DNA from: Bacteroidales bacterium
GTDB taxonomy: Bacteria; Bacteroidota; Bacteroidia; Bacteroidales; Bacteroidaceae
Direction of reading: 5' to 3'
Assembly: GCA_012517855.1 (NCBI GenBank)
Contig: JAAYUD010000104.1
Coordinates: forward strand, 1 to 64,000
Length of the DNA stretch: 64,000 nt
Part shown: piece after piece, positions 1 to 9,000 of the stretch
Numbering within the stretch: the first letter of the stretch is position 1
How the letters are laid out: each line of letters begins with the position of its first letter
Made by a program: the position numbers and the translations under genes
Notes under the pieces: model-generated
What the model was told of the DNA's origin: nothing
The model's database searches: none
What the model saw: the letters and a program-made list of their open reading frames with translations, nothing else

Positions 1-2
1 AT

Positions 3-46
3 TTGCGACTCACGGGCGTGAGTCGCAAGCTACATAAGTATGTCGA
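3..46. repeat. Palindrome array, left-edge copy (two units, 22-bp pitch)
   Basis: Unit 1 at 7-24 is GACTCACGGGCGTGAGTC, a near-perfect palindrome with TTGC/GCAA extending the arms to 3-28. Unit 2 at 29-46 is a weaker palindrome, ACATA-AG-TATGT at 32-43, whose centre (37.5) lies exactly 22 bp from the centre of unit 1 (15.5). The array may continue left of the window. Positions 3-29 recur identically at 22269-22295. Confidence 0.7.
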
Positions 47-363
47 CACCATAACATATAGCACACACCGCTCTTACTCCATTATCATACCAATAGAACT
101 ATGTGAAACAAATGCCAAGTTCCGAAATAAACGTTTCAAGCGGTTCTTTAGTGCTCGACAGATGCTTATATCGACATTCAAGCATGAAATATACTCTACT
201 AAAGCAGGGTGACTTGCAGAGGTTAAACAAAAGCGCATAAAAATGTCATAAATGATTCATGCCGACCTGAAAAATAGTCCGATATTATAGCATTCCTATC
301 TCTTAATTCTCTTTTATCACAATAAAATCAAATACAAAAAGAAAGAATAAAAAGATTATCATG

Positions 364-371
364 TATATTTG
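364..371 (+). promoter_or_regulatory. Promoter -7 element (TATATTTG) for TPR gene
   Basis: TATATTTG matches the Bacteroides -7 consensus TAnnTTTG exactly and lies 30 bases upstream of the ATG at 402. No clear TTTG -33 element is seen at the usual spacing. Confidence 0.5.
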
Positions 372-401
372 CAATAGCATGTAAAATGAAAACGAAGAAA
401 A

Positions 402-1082
402 ATGAGAAAAGCATTGTCGATTATTTTTTTGAGTGTGATGCTACCCTGGCACCTGCAAGCACAAACTGCGATAGAATTGTTGCAAAAAGTATCTAACTTT
501 TTGACTCAACAGAAATGGGAAGAAGCGACCAATATATATCAACAGGCAATAGGAAAAGATGTAGAACGAGCAGATATTTATTACCGCGTAGAGGTCGATA
601 AAAATTCACCGGCTGCATTATCTTTTGCTGAGCATTTGGCAGTGTACTACAAGAACACAAGGGATTATAGCAAAGCTTATAATTACTACAAAATACTGCT
701 GGCAAAAGAGCCCAATGATGCTTCGTTCTTATCGGGATGCGCCGAATCGGCTTTTGGGAAAGGGAAAGAAGATGAAGCGGTAGCTCTATACGACAAAGTT
801 ATTAACCTAAATCCCAACAATCTACGTGCAAATATTTTCTTAGGGAGCTATTTCTTTATGCAAGCAGAGCAAGATAAACGAAAGTTAGACAACAACTTCA
901 AACGGATCACGGCTCCTTCGAGCATGCAGAAAGCCAGATATAAAGACGACTTAAAAGCGCTCTATACTTCGGGCTATCATAAAGCTAAAAATTATCTAGA
1001 TAATGTAGTAAAATTATTCCCTTCGGCCGAAGCCAAGAAAATGTTAATAACCATAGCCGAAAGGGAAAAAGAGATGGAATGA
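402..1082 (+). CDS. Exported tetratricopeptide-repeat protein
   Basis: This is a 226-residue protein with a Sec-type signal peptide (about residues 1-21, ending LQAQ). Helical repeats follow; residues about 85-145 contain TPR-like units with the alternating A-x-x-x-Y and N-P-N-N-x-x-A pattern, for example LNPNNLRANIFLG. TPR proteins are protein-protein scaffolds, and no catalytic motif is visible. It is transcribed alone from a promoter at 364-371 and converges with the M43 protease gene 7 bases downstream. It probably works in the periplasm. The specific partner cannot be told from the sequence. Confidence 0.8.
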   Translation: MRKALSIIFLSVMLPWHLQAQTAIELLQKVSNFLTQQKWEEATNIYQQAIGKDVERADIYYRVEVDKNSPAALSFAEHLAVYYKNTRDYSKAYNYYKILLAKEPNDASFLSGCAESAFGKGKEDEAVALYDKVINLNPNNLRANIFLGSYFFMQAEQDKRKLDNNFKRITAPSSMQKARYKDDLKALYTSGYHKAKNYLDNVVKLFPSAEAKKMLITIAEREKEME

Positions 1083-1089
1083 ACGTCTT

Positions 1090-2430
1090 TTATCTCTTTG
1101 CAGCTCTCTTTTCTTGGAATGACTTCACAGCATCCTTCTTAGCCCCTATAGATTGGTAAAGAATTTGAGGGCGAACAGCGCTATTTCCCAAAGCTTTACT
1201 TGACGAGGTAACGGTAGAAGAATTGTATTTTGTTCCGGGAATAAACAGACCGTAGTTGAGAATGAAACGTATCCGCGCTCTTTGATCGGTAGTGAAAGCA
1301 TTGCTTTTACAATATTCATAGTCCATGATATTGTCGCCATTGAATGTGGCGCTTGTCTCACAATTCGTACGAGGCAACAAATCGGACAAAGAAATATTCT
1401 TGTGCGTCTGAATATAATTGACCAACCATTTTTCGTAAGTAGATCGATCGTAATTGGGTGTATCATCACAATAATCGTTACCGGAGCATTGAGTCGCTCC
1501 CACTTCGGTAAACACATGAAACAAACCCAAATAGTGCCCTAATTCGTGAGCAATAGTGACTGAAACGTCGTACGGGTTATAGTATTCGGAAGTCGGATCG
1601 TACTCATATATAAACGAGCTATTGATAGAAGCACAATGGGGATATTCCCAATTGTGAGTAAGATAATAATCGCCCACATTCAAACCTGTAAGCTTGTTGG
1701 TACTACTAACATAAGGAAGATGGGTTATACCCATGGTAACATATCCACTGTTATCCGTTTTAAACTCATAAAGATATACGTTAATATATTTATTCAAATT
1801 CCATAGCATACTGACATATTTGCTATTATCTGGCAAATCACCGTTCATAAACTTGTCACATTCAATCGAATCGATAGATATATATTGCCGATCGATGCCT
1901 ACCTCCGAAAGGGCATTGCCATTAGGATCGGTTGTAGCCAAATCGAACTCCAAATTTATATTATTGTTGCTATAAAGGGTATTAACAGCACTCATAATCT
2001 TGCTAATCTGTGCCTGAGTTACATTTTGTGACGCATCGGTAGAGGTGTGATACAAGACATGGAAAATAACAGGAAGTTTATATTTCTCTTCGGCAGCCTG
2101 TGTACAAGTAGCAGTCGTAATAGTAGCTTTATTAACGTTAAAAGCCAAATTGGCGGTACGTTGAGTACTGCTTGTATTGGCGGCAATAGAGATAGTCGTG
2201 GTTGCCGTAACTCCTGCTTTGCCCGAAGTAACACTAGGCACGCACCATGTCTGATCGCTCAACAAAGTCCAATCATAATTCGAAACAACAGAAAGAGTCG
2301 TTGTTGAGGCCACACTATTTGCAGAGATAGACGACGGAGAAAGTGTAACGGTAGGCTCGGCACTATTATCCGTCTTACAAGCCGCAAAAACAAACAGCAG
2401 CGGCAGAATTAGCAACAAGTTCTTTTTCAT
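1090..2430 (-). CDS. Secreted M43 (pappalysin-like) zinc metalloprotease lipoprotein with BACON domain
   Basis: The 446-residue protein begins with a lipoprotein signal (lipobox ending at Cys18, LFVFAAC). Residues about 30-115 look like a BACON domain, with W-x-x-x-x-x-x-W-C and a closing T-C-T-Q-A-A strand. The catalytic zinc motif HELGHYLGLFH spans residues 295-305, fitting the metzincin signature HExxHxxGxxH. A CDDTPN segment and an NIMDYEYC Met-turn follow, both typical of family M43. It probably cleaves proteins at the cell surface; BACON domains are thought to bind mucin or carbohydrate. It has its own -7 element (TAAATTTG, minus strand, 2456-2463) and appears monocistronic. Confidence 0.88.
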   Translation of the reverse strand: MKKNLLLILPLLFVFAACKTDNSAEPTVTLSPSSISANSVASTTTLSVVSNYDWTLLSDQTWCVPSVTSGKAGVTATTTISIAANTSSTQRTANLAFNVNKATITTATCTQAAEEKYKLPVIFHVLYHTSTDASQNVTQAQISKIMSAVNTLYSNNNINLEFDLATTDPNGNALSEVGIDRQYISIDSIECDKFMNGDLPDNSKYVSMLWNLNKYINVYLYEFKTDNSGYVTMGITHLPYVSSTNKLTGLNVGDYYLTHNWEYPHCASINSSFIYEYDPTSEYYNPYDVSVTIAHELGHYLGLFHVFTEVGATQCSGNDYCDDTPNYDRSTYEKWLVNYIQTHKNISLSDLLPRTNCETSATFNGDNIMDYEYCKSNAFTTDQRARIRFILNYGLFIPGTKYNSSTVTSSSKALGNSAVRPQILYQSIGAKKDAVKSFQEKRAAKR

Positions 2431-2455
2431 ATTCGTTCCAATCTAATATTTAATT

Positions 2456-2463
2456 CAAATTTA
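2456..2463 (-). promoter_or_regulatory. Promoter -7 element for M43 protease gene
   Basis: Read on the minus strand this is TAAATTTG, an exact match to TAnnTTTG, 26 bases upstream of the protease ATG. A near-match TTTC for the -33 box lies about 20 bases further up. Confidence 0.5.
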
Positions 2464-2555
2464 ACAAGTCTATTAGCTTAGATGAAAACTTTTCAGCCAA
2501 CCGACCTATTTTCCCTATTTATCGCACTATTTTTATTATCTCAATCCGCACATTA

Positions 2556-3305
2556 CTAATCGGGTAAGAAAGAGACTTCCTTAAAATTGTATGTTCTTGT
2601 CTTCCCTGTTTTATCTTCCAACACAAGAGTTCCCAACGGAAGAATGTCAGTAATACGGGCAGAGAATACTCCATCGGCATCCTTATATCTATGAAAAGAA
2701 TCTCTACGATACAAAGAATGAATATAACGATTCATTATTATAGAAGCTCCGCCTTCTTTAAAGAGTCGATAATACTCAAGAACCTTACTCATTGTTTGAT
2801 TCAATATCTCCTCCTTATCGTTTTCTTCGTTAATAATCTGAATTAAAGAAATAGGATTCGGAGCATCACTCTTGAAGATCTTTTGATTGATGTTAATACC
2901 TATACCGGCAATACTTTGCTGAATTATTTCTCCACAAAGCTCATTTTCGATAAGAGTACCACATATCTTCTTATCCTGCCAATAAATATCATTAGGCCAT
3001 TTCACAGAGAAACCGGAACAGAAACAGCTAAGAGTATCCTTAATTGCCAAAGAAATGAGTTGCGACAAATAAAACTGTTGACGCGCGGGACAGAATTCGG
3101 GATAAAACACAAAGCTAAAGAGCAAGTTTTTCTCCTTTTCCGACTCCCACGAATTATGTGCCTGCCCATGTCCTGAATACTGGAAATCGGCAACGACAGT
3201 AGTAAATTCTTCCAACCGCGTTTCTTTGCATTGTGCTTTTAAATAGCTGCTGGTAGAATCGGTTTCTGCAAGATAAACAATTGGCACTGACAATTTCTCC
3301 TTCAT
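2556..3305 (-). CDS. birA: Biotin--[acetyl-CoA-carboxylase] ligase
   Basis: BirA activates biotin with ATP and attaches it to the lysine of biotin carboxyl carrier proteins in the cytoplasm. The 249-residue protein has the family's ATP/biotin fold: ETDSTSSYLK near the N-terminus, KWPNDIYW in the middle and the IAGIGININ loop. The N-terminal winged-helix repressor domain of the E. coli enzyme is absent, so this is the non-regulatory class. Its ATG overlaps the stop of yraN (ATGA overlap at 3302-3305), which suggests translational coupling and a shared promoter at 3693-3700. Confidence 0.93.
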   Translation of the reverse strand: MKEKLSVPIVYLAETDSTSSYLKAQCKETRLEEFTTVVADFQYSGHGQAHNSWESEKEKNLLFSFVFYPEFCPARQQFYLSQLISLAIKDTLSCFCSGFSVKWPNDIYWQDKKICGTLIENELCGEIIQQSIAGIGININQKIFKSDAPNPISLIQIINEENDKEEILNQTMSKVLEYYRLFKEGGASIIMNRYIHSLYRRDSFHRYKDADGVFSARITDILPLGTLVLEDKTGKTRTYNFKEVSFLPD

Positions 3306-3676
3306 AATCTTTTAATTGTAGTAGGATAAAATGCTTCCTTAATATGTTCTACCTTAAAATTTGTTCCATCTCCCATTACCGATAAAATATCAAAGCGTAT
3401 AGAGTGGTCCAATTCATAAAGTTTTATATAAGTATCGGCAGCTCTCATCAAACGAGTAGCTTTCTTGGCATCAACTGCCTCGAAAGGTTCACCGTAGTCA
3501 TTATCTTTTCTTGTTTTTACTTCAATAAAAATAATTTCATCGTTTTTGATTGCAACAATATCTATTTCGAGATGCCCACGACGCCAATTACGATGTCTAA
3601 CTGCATAATTGTTCTTTTCTAAATAGGCTACCGCAGCATCTTCGCCCGCCTTTCCTAACATTAAGTGTTCTGCCAT
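3302..3676 (-). CDS. YraN/UPF0102 family nuclease-fold protein
   Basis: A member of the YraN family of small PD-(D/E)XK-fold proteins, thought to be related to Holliday-junction resolvases; the cellular role is unsettled. Starting at the ATG at 3676 gives 124 residues, the usual family length. The fold motif is visible as E37-x-D39 (HLEIDIVA) followed by E52-V-K54 (FIEVKTR). A longer frame opens at 3724, but the promoter -7 box at 3693-3700 lies inside that extension and the family begins at MAEHLMLGK, so I chose 3676. It overlaps birA by four bases. Confidence 0.88.
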   Translation of the reverse strand: MAEHLMLGKAGEDAAVAYLEKNNYAVRHRNWRRGHLEIDIVAIKNDEIIFIEVKTRKDNDYGEPFEAVDAKKATRLMRAADTYIKLYELDHSIRFDILSVMGDGTNFKVEHIKEAFYPTTIKRL

Positions 3677-3692
3677 ATTAATGTCGTTTTCA

Positions 3693-3700
3693 CAAAAGTA
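3693..3700 (-). promoter_or_regulatory. Promoter -7 element for yraN-birA
   Basis: The minus-strand sequence TACTTTTG fits TAnnTTTG. It lies 16 bases before the chosen yraN start and inside the longer alternative frame, so it also argues for the shorter start. Confidence 0.5.
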
Positions 3701-3733
3701 ATCTAATTCTCCCAATAAAAGCATAAAAAGATG

Positions 3734-3741
3734 TATTTTTG
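3734..3741 (+). promoter_or_regulatory. Promoter -7 element for tadA
   Basis: TATTTTTG matches TAnnTTTG and lies 26 bases upstream of the tadA ATG. It diverges from the yraN promoter about 35 bases away. Confidence 0.5.
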
Positions 3742-3767
3742 TAACGTATTAGCATAAGAGAAAGCAC

Positions 3768-4202
3768 ATGGAAGAGGATAATTATTATATGAAGCAGGCT
3801 TTGGCAGAAGCTAAAGCGGCAGAAGACGAAGGAGAAATACCTATTGGAGCAGTGATCGTATGCCAAGGGCGTATTATTGCCAAAGCGCACAATATGACAC
3901 AACGCCTGATTGATGTTACTGCACATGCCGAGATGCAGGCAATTACTTCGGCCTCTGCCGGATTAGGAAACAAATATCTCAATGAGTGCACACTCTATGT
4001 CACTATTGAACCGTGCGTCATGTGCGCCGGAGCTATCGCTTGGGCACAATTAGGAAGATTAGTATTCGGTGCCACCGACGAGAAACGAGGTTTCAGCAAA
4101 TATGCAAACAATTTACTTCACCCTAAAACTGTTGTATTGAGCGGTGTAATGGCAGAAGAATGCGCTGCCCTAATGAAATCTTTTTTTGCAAAAAGACGCT
4201 GA
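3768..4202 (+). CDS. tadA: tRNA adenosine(34) deaminase
   Basis: TadA deaminates A34 of tRNA-Arg(ACG) to inosine, allowing one tRNA to read three arginine codons. The 144-residue protein carries the zinc-dependent cytidine/deoxycytidylate deaminase signature: H53-A-E55 (HAEMQAI) and P82-C83-x-x-C86 (EPCVMCAGA), with E55 as the proton shuttle. The length is normal. It has its own promoter and ends against the convergent psd-pssA-DUF4834 transcript, with a symmetric hairpin across the two stops. Confidence 0.93.
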   Translation: MEEDNYYMKQALAEAKAAEDEGEIPIGAVIVCQGRIIAKAHNMTQRLIDVTAHAEMQAITSASAGLGNKYLNECTLYVTIEPCVMCAGAIAWAQLGRLVFGATDEKRGFSKYANNLLHPKTVVLSGVMAEECAALMKSFFAKRR

Positions 4203-4225
4203 TTCAATTTGAATCAGACTTTTTA
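4188..4225. terminator. Bidirectional terminator between tadA and the DUF4834-like gene
   Basis: The hairpin CTGATTCA-ATT-TGAATCAG (4199-4217) is flanked by an A-run on the left and a T-run on the right. It can therefore terminate transcripts from both directions. It overlaps both stop codons. Confidence 0.65.
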
Positions 4226-4455
4226 TCTTCTTCTTTTACTTCCTCAAAATCCACGTATTCTCCTTCATCATCTCCAAACACTTGCTTAGTGGATTGTTCA
4301 TCATTTGCCATACTTTCCGCATTGCTTTCCTTGCGTGCATCATCCCCTTGCCTCCTGCCTATATGCAGAATAGTTTTTATGATACGAACGACAAATATCA
4401 GCCCAAAAAGAATTAGGAAAATAAAGATAAGAAAAATAAAAAGAAGAAACTGCAT
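4204..4455 (-). CDS. Small DUF4834-like membrane protein
   Basis: An 83-residue protein with one N-terminal hydrophobic segment (about residues 3-25, rich in Leu/Ile/Phe) followed by basic residues (RIIKTILHIGRR) and an acidic, low-complexity tail ending in EEVKEEDKKSDSN. This layout matches the Bacteroidales DUF4834 group as I recall it. It lies 3 bases after pssA, so it is probably the third gene of the psd-pssA operon. The function is unknown. The positive-inside rule suggests the tail is cytoplasmic. Confidence 0.7.
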   Translation of the reverse strand: MQFLLFIFLIFIFLILFGLIFVVRIIKTILHIGRRQGDDARKESNAESMANDEQSTKQVFGDDEGEYVDFEEVKEEDKKSDSN

Positions 4456-4458
4456 AAT

Positions 4459-5181
4459 CTATTTTTTAGAGATATTCAGATTGTTGACAAGCGAAAGTAA
4501 TATATACCATAGTATAATAGCCGCCAAACAAATACGTCCCAAGCAGAACATCGGGATGCAGACTATAAGAAAAAGATAGCGAAGCTTATTATCACTCCAT
4601 TTTAAGTTTTCAAACTTAAGAGAGAACATCGGAATTTCTGCAACCAACAACCAAGATGAGAGCACAATCATAACAAGCAGCACAATAACATTAAGTGGAG
4701 CCATCAAATCAGGAAAACCCAGAGCAAAAGATATCCAAAAAAGAGTATTAGCAGGTGTAGGAAGTCCAATAAAAGAATGTGTCTGACGGGGATCTATATT
4801 AAATTTAGCCAATCGAAGGGCAGAGAATACGGCAATAAGAAATGCCGAGTATGACAATATACTACGAGCACCTACCAAAAAAGCAGGCCAATAAACGACA
4901 GAGTCGGCAGAACGAGTAAGCAATGAAAGGACTATCATTGACGGTACCAATCCAAAGCTAATATCATCGGCCAACGAATCAAGTTCTTTACCAATAGGAG
5001 AAGAGACACCTAATGCCCGAGCCGACAAGCCATCAAAAAAATCGAAAAACGCACTTAATAGAATAAAGATAAGCGTAACGCCGAACCATCCGCCCAAAGC
5101 GAAGATACAAGCGATACAGCCCGAAAACAAGTTCAAGCATGTTAACGTATTTGGAATAGCTTTTTTAATTTGATTCATCAT
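4459..5181 (-). CDS. pssA: CDP-diacylglycerol--serine O-phosphatidyltransferase
   Basis: PssA makes phosphatidylserine from CDP-diacylglycerol and serine in the inner membrane, the first committed step toward phosphatidylethanolamine. The 240-residue polytopic protein contains the CDP-alcohol phosphotransferase signature D-G-x2-A-R-x8-G-x3-D-x3-D in DGLSARALGVSSPIGKELDS and the next residues. Several hydrophobic helices follow. It sits 5 bases after psd, which supplies the next step, so the two are transcribed together. Confidence 0.93.
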   Translation of the reverse strand: MMNQIKKAIPNTLTCLNLFSGCIACIFALGGWFGVTLIFILLSAFFDFFDGLSARALGVSSPIGKELDSLADDISFGLVPSMIVLSLLTRSADSVVYWPAFLVGARSILSYSAFLIAVFSALRLAKFNIDPRQTHSFIGLPTPANTLFWISFALGFPDLMAPLNVIVLLVMIVLSSWLLVAEIPMFSLKFENLKWSDNKLRYLFLIVCIPMFCLGRICLAAIILWYILLSLVNNLNISKK

Positions 5182-5186
5182 AATTA

Positions 5187-5873
5187 CTAAGATAATTTAG
5201 CAATCACTGTCTGGTTGCCAACTGTAGATTGTCCCATTCCAACATATATTTTGGTATCGAGAGGAAGGAACAAGTCCACCCTCGATCCGAACTTGATAAA
5301 CCCAAGATGTTCATCAATATAGCAGACCTCTCCCTCTTCGGCATAAGTAACAATACGACGTGCTACCGCACCTGCTATCTGTCGAACCAATATTTCAGTA
5401 CCTTCGGGAGTTTCGATAACGACCGACGAACGTTCATTATCAAGGCTGGCCTTAGGCAACCAAGCTTTCATATATTTACCATTTTGGTGTTTCATCATTT
5501 TGATTGTTCCGTCAACAGGATACCAATTGGCATGAACATTGAACAAGCTCATAAAAATAGAAACCATAATACGCTTGTCATGAAAATATTCATTTTCTTC
5601 AACTTCCTCAATAACGACAATCTTTCCATCAGCTGGTGCAACAACAACTTTTTCCGTACTTTTTCCAAAGACACGAATAGGACAGCGAAAGAAATTGACC
5701 ATCACACCATAGACCACTAACAATACGACAGTAACACCACAGAAAGGGATTTTAGTAGTAAACACCAAATAGAACAGCAAATCTATCGCCGCGAATAACA
5801 AAAAGCCCAAGACCAGAGCATGAGTACCCTCATGATGCAATCGTATTCTTTTAAATCTTTTCAATCGATTCAT
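5187..5873 (-). CDS. psd: Phosphatidylserine decarboxylase proenzyme
   Basis: Psd converts phosphatidylserine to phosphatidylethanolamine. It self-cleaves at a Gly-Ser bond to give a pyruvoyl cofactor. The site is visible near the C-terminus as [11 protein letters not shown], the FGS variant found in the short family. A hydrophobic N-terminal segment anchors the protein. The start at 5873 (MNRLKRF, 228 residues) is preferred over an ATG at 5897, because the promoter at 5895-5925 would place transcription initiation near 5888, after the upstream ATG. It is the first gene of psd-pssA-DUF4834. Confidence 0.92.
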   Translation of the reverse strand: MNRLKRFKRIRLHHEGTHALVLGFLLFAAIDLLFYLVFTTKIPFCGVTVVLLVVYGVMVNFFRCPIRVFGKSTEKVVVAPADGKIVVIEEVEENEYFHDKRIMVSIFMSLFNVHANWYPVDGTIKMMKHQNGKYMKAWLPKASLDNERSSVVIETPEGTEILVRQIAGAVARRIVTYAEEGEVCYIDEHLGFIKFGSRVDLFLPLDTKIYVGMGQSTVGNQTVIAKLS

Positions 5874-5894
5874 ACATTTAAATATATTCGCTTG

Positions 5895-5925
5895 CAAAAA
5901 TACGTCTTATTTGATTAACGCCAAA
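5895..5925 (-). promoter_or_regulatory. Promoter of psd-pssA operon
   Basis: On the minus strand TTTG (5922-5925) is followed after exactly 19 bases by TATTTTTG (5895-5902). This is a full match to the Bacteroides housekeeping promoter TTTG-N19-TAnnTTTG. Confidence 0.7.
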
Positions 5926-5971
5926 ACTATTTAAAAGAAAATAAGGTGTTGATAACTTTTTTGCGTTTCTT

Positions 5972-6002
5972 TTTGAAGAGACAAAAGGATAAAGTAACTT
6001 TG
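5972..6002 (+). promoter_or_regulatory. Promoter of dnaE
   Basis: TTTG at 5972-5975, 19 bases, then TAACTTTG at 5995-6002: a complete match to the Bacteroides primary sigma consensus, 27 bases upstream of the dnaE ATG. Confidence 0.7.
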
Positions 6003-6029
6003 ATGCCTACAATAATATAATAAGATACA

Positions 6030-9000
6030 ATGCAGGATTTCATCCATATTCATGTTCACACCCAATATTCTATTCTCGATGGCCAGGCCAGCGTAAAGAA
6101 ATTGGTAGACAAAGCCATTGCCAACAAGATGAAAGGCATCGCCATTACCGACCACGGGAATATGCTAGGCATCAAAGAGTTCACGAACTACGTCAACAAA
6201 AAGAACGATGCAGTAAAAAGCAACATAAGAAAAATAGAAACAAAAATTGCCGGAATCGAATCGGGAAAAGAAGCTGTAGATAACAAAGATGCAGCCCTTG
6301 CCGAAGCCCGTAAAGAGCTGAAAGAGATGGAAGGCAAATTATTTAAACCTATTATAGGCTGCGAAATGTACGTAGCCCATCGCTCCATGGAACAAAAAGA
6401 GAGTGACAAAGACCAAGGGAGCTATCATCTTATTGTATTGGCAAAAAACGAAAAAGGTTATCACAATCTTATAAAATTAGTATCCAGAGCATTCACTAAA
6501 GGTTTTTACTATAAGCCAAGGACCGATCGAGCTGAATTGGAAAAATACCACGAAGGCTTAATCGTTTCATCAGCTTGCTTGGGCGGTGAGATTCCCCGTA
6601 ATATCCGGGCAGGTCGTTTCGAAGAGGCAGAAGAGACAATCCAATGGTATCACAACCTATTTGGCGACGATTTTTATCTGGAAATACAACGACATAAAGC
6701 GACAGTAGAAAGAGCGAACCATGAAACTTTCGGCGAGCAACAACTCGTGAACAAGAAGTTGATAGAATATAGCAAAAAATTCGGCATCAAATTGATCTGC
6801 ACCAACGATGTACATTTCGTTAACGAAGAAGATGCCGAGGCACACGACCGGCTCATCTGTTTAAGTACAGGTAAGGACTTGGATGACCCGCGCAGGATGC
6901 TTTATACCAAGCAGGAATGGATGAAGACAAAGGAAGAAATGAACGAAGTCTTTGCCGACGTTCCCGATGCACTATCGAATACGCTTGACATTCTCGATAA
7001 AGTAGAATACTATTCCATCAATCATGCTCCTATTATGCCTACATTTGCTATTCCGGAAGAGTTTGGTACCGAGGAAGAATATCGCAAAAAATACACAGAA
7101 AAAGAGTTATTCGACGAGTTTACCTGCGACGAACATGGCAACGTAGTCATGCAACAAAAAGACGCAGAAGGCAAAATAAAGAAATTGGGAGGTTACGAGA
7201 AACTTTATCGTATTAAATTGGAAGCCGATTATCTAAAAAAATTGGCTTTCGATGGGGCAAAGAGTTGTTATGGAGATCCGATTCCGGATGAAATAAAAGA
7301 ACGGCTCATTTTTGAGTTACACGTTATGAAGACGATGGGCTTCCCTGGTTATTTTCTCATCGTACAAGACTTCATCAGTGCGGCTCGCAAAGAACTTGGT
7401 GTATCTGTTGGACCGGGACGTGGTTCGGCAGCCGGATCGGCGGTCGCATACTGCCTAGGCATTACCAAAATAGATCCTATAAAATATGATTTACTGTTTG
7501 AACGCTTTTTGAATCCGGATCGTATATCGCTACCCGATATTGATGTCGACTTCGATGACGAAGGACGTGGAAAAGTATTAAATTGGGTGACTCAAAAATA
7601 TGGGCAAGAAAAGGTGGCCCATATCATCACATACGGTACGATGGCCGCCAAAATGGCCATAAAGGATGTTGCACGAGTCGAAAAGCTACCACTCAGCGAA
7701 TCGAATGCATTGGCCAAATTCGTGCCCGACAAGATACCCGGAAAGAAAGCCGTTACACTAAAAGATGCGATAGAAATAGTTCCCGAGCTACAAGCTGCTG
7801 AAGCTTCGAACGACCGATTGGTAAGTGAGACTATGAAGTATGCTCAAATGCTGGAAGGAAATGTTCGCGGTACAGGTGTTCATGCCTGCGGTACTATTAT
7901 TTGCAGAGATGATATTACAGATTGGGTTCCAGTTTGTTTGGCCGATGATAAAGAAACGGGAGAAAAACTACTTGTTACTCAATACGAAGGTTCGGTGATC
8001 GAAGATACCGGACTTATCAAAATGGACTTTCTAGGTCTGAAGACACTCTCTATCATTAAAGAAGCTGTCGACAACGTCAAACTATCACGAGGTATCGATA
8101 TCGATATCGACAAAATTGATATCGAAGATGCTGCAACCTATCAATTATATTGCGAAGGACAAACGATCGGTACCTTTCAGTTCGAATCGGCAGGAATGCA
8201 AAAGTATTTAAGAGAGTTGCAACCTTCCACTTTCGAAGACCTTATTGCCATGAATGCCTTATACCGCCCGGGGCCAATGGATTATATTCCCGACTTTATT
8301 GATCGCAAATTGGGAAGAAAGCCAATAGTCTACGATATTCCAATCATGGAAAAATATCTGAAGGACACTTATGGCATTACAGTCTATCAAGAGCAAGTGA
8401 TGTTGCTATCACGTTTATTAGCAGGTTTCACTCGTGGCGAATCAGATACGCTCCGTAAGGCAATGGGTAAAAAGCTTAAGGACAAGCTGGATCATTTAAA
8501 ACCTAAATTCATTGCCGGCGGGCAAAAGAATGGATACCAGGCTAAAACGCTCGAAAAGATATGGGCCGATTGGGAGAAATTTGCTTCGTATGCCTTCAAC
8601 AAGTCGCATGCTACATGCTATTCATGGGTTGCGTATCAGACAGCCTATCTCAAAGCCCACTATCCCGCCGAATATATGGCTGCCGTAATTAGTCAGAACC
8701 TATCGGATATGACTAAGATTACAAAATTCATGGACGAATGTAAGTCTATGGGCATATCAGTGCTAGGGCCAGACATTAATGAAAGTAATCTAAACTTCAC
8801 AGTCAACAAAGCAGGTAACATTCGATTCGGACTAGGAGCCATAAAAGGAGTAGGAGAAAAAGCCGTACAAGCAATCATTGACGAACGTCAAACCAATGGA
8901 ACATTCAAATCGATAGCCGATGTGGTACAGCGCGTCAACCTGAATGCCTGCAATAAGAAAAATATAGAAAACTTGGTCCTTGCTGGAGCGTTTGACGGAT

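Larger units (their letters stand above)
1..401. other. Intergenic region at left edge
   Basis: No credible gene is seen here. A 69-codon open frame at 3-212 has no promoter or recognisable protein character and runs through a palindrome. The stretch holds two palindrome units (7-24 and 29-46, described separately) and, at its right end, the -7 element of the promoter for the TPR gene. The remainder is AT-rich without other visible structure. Confidence 0.6.

Noticed and set aside
3-212. Open frame of 69 codons at the left edge
   Set aside because: It runs through a palindrome, has no promoter or family character, and looks like a chance frame.
5229-5720. 163-codon plus-strand frame opposite psd
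   Set aside because: It is antisense to a recognisable phosphatidylserine decarboxylase and shows no protein features of its own.
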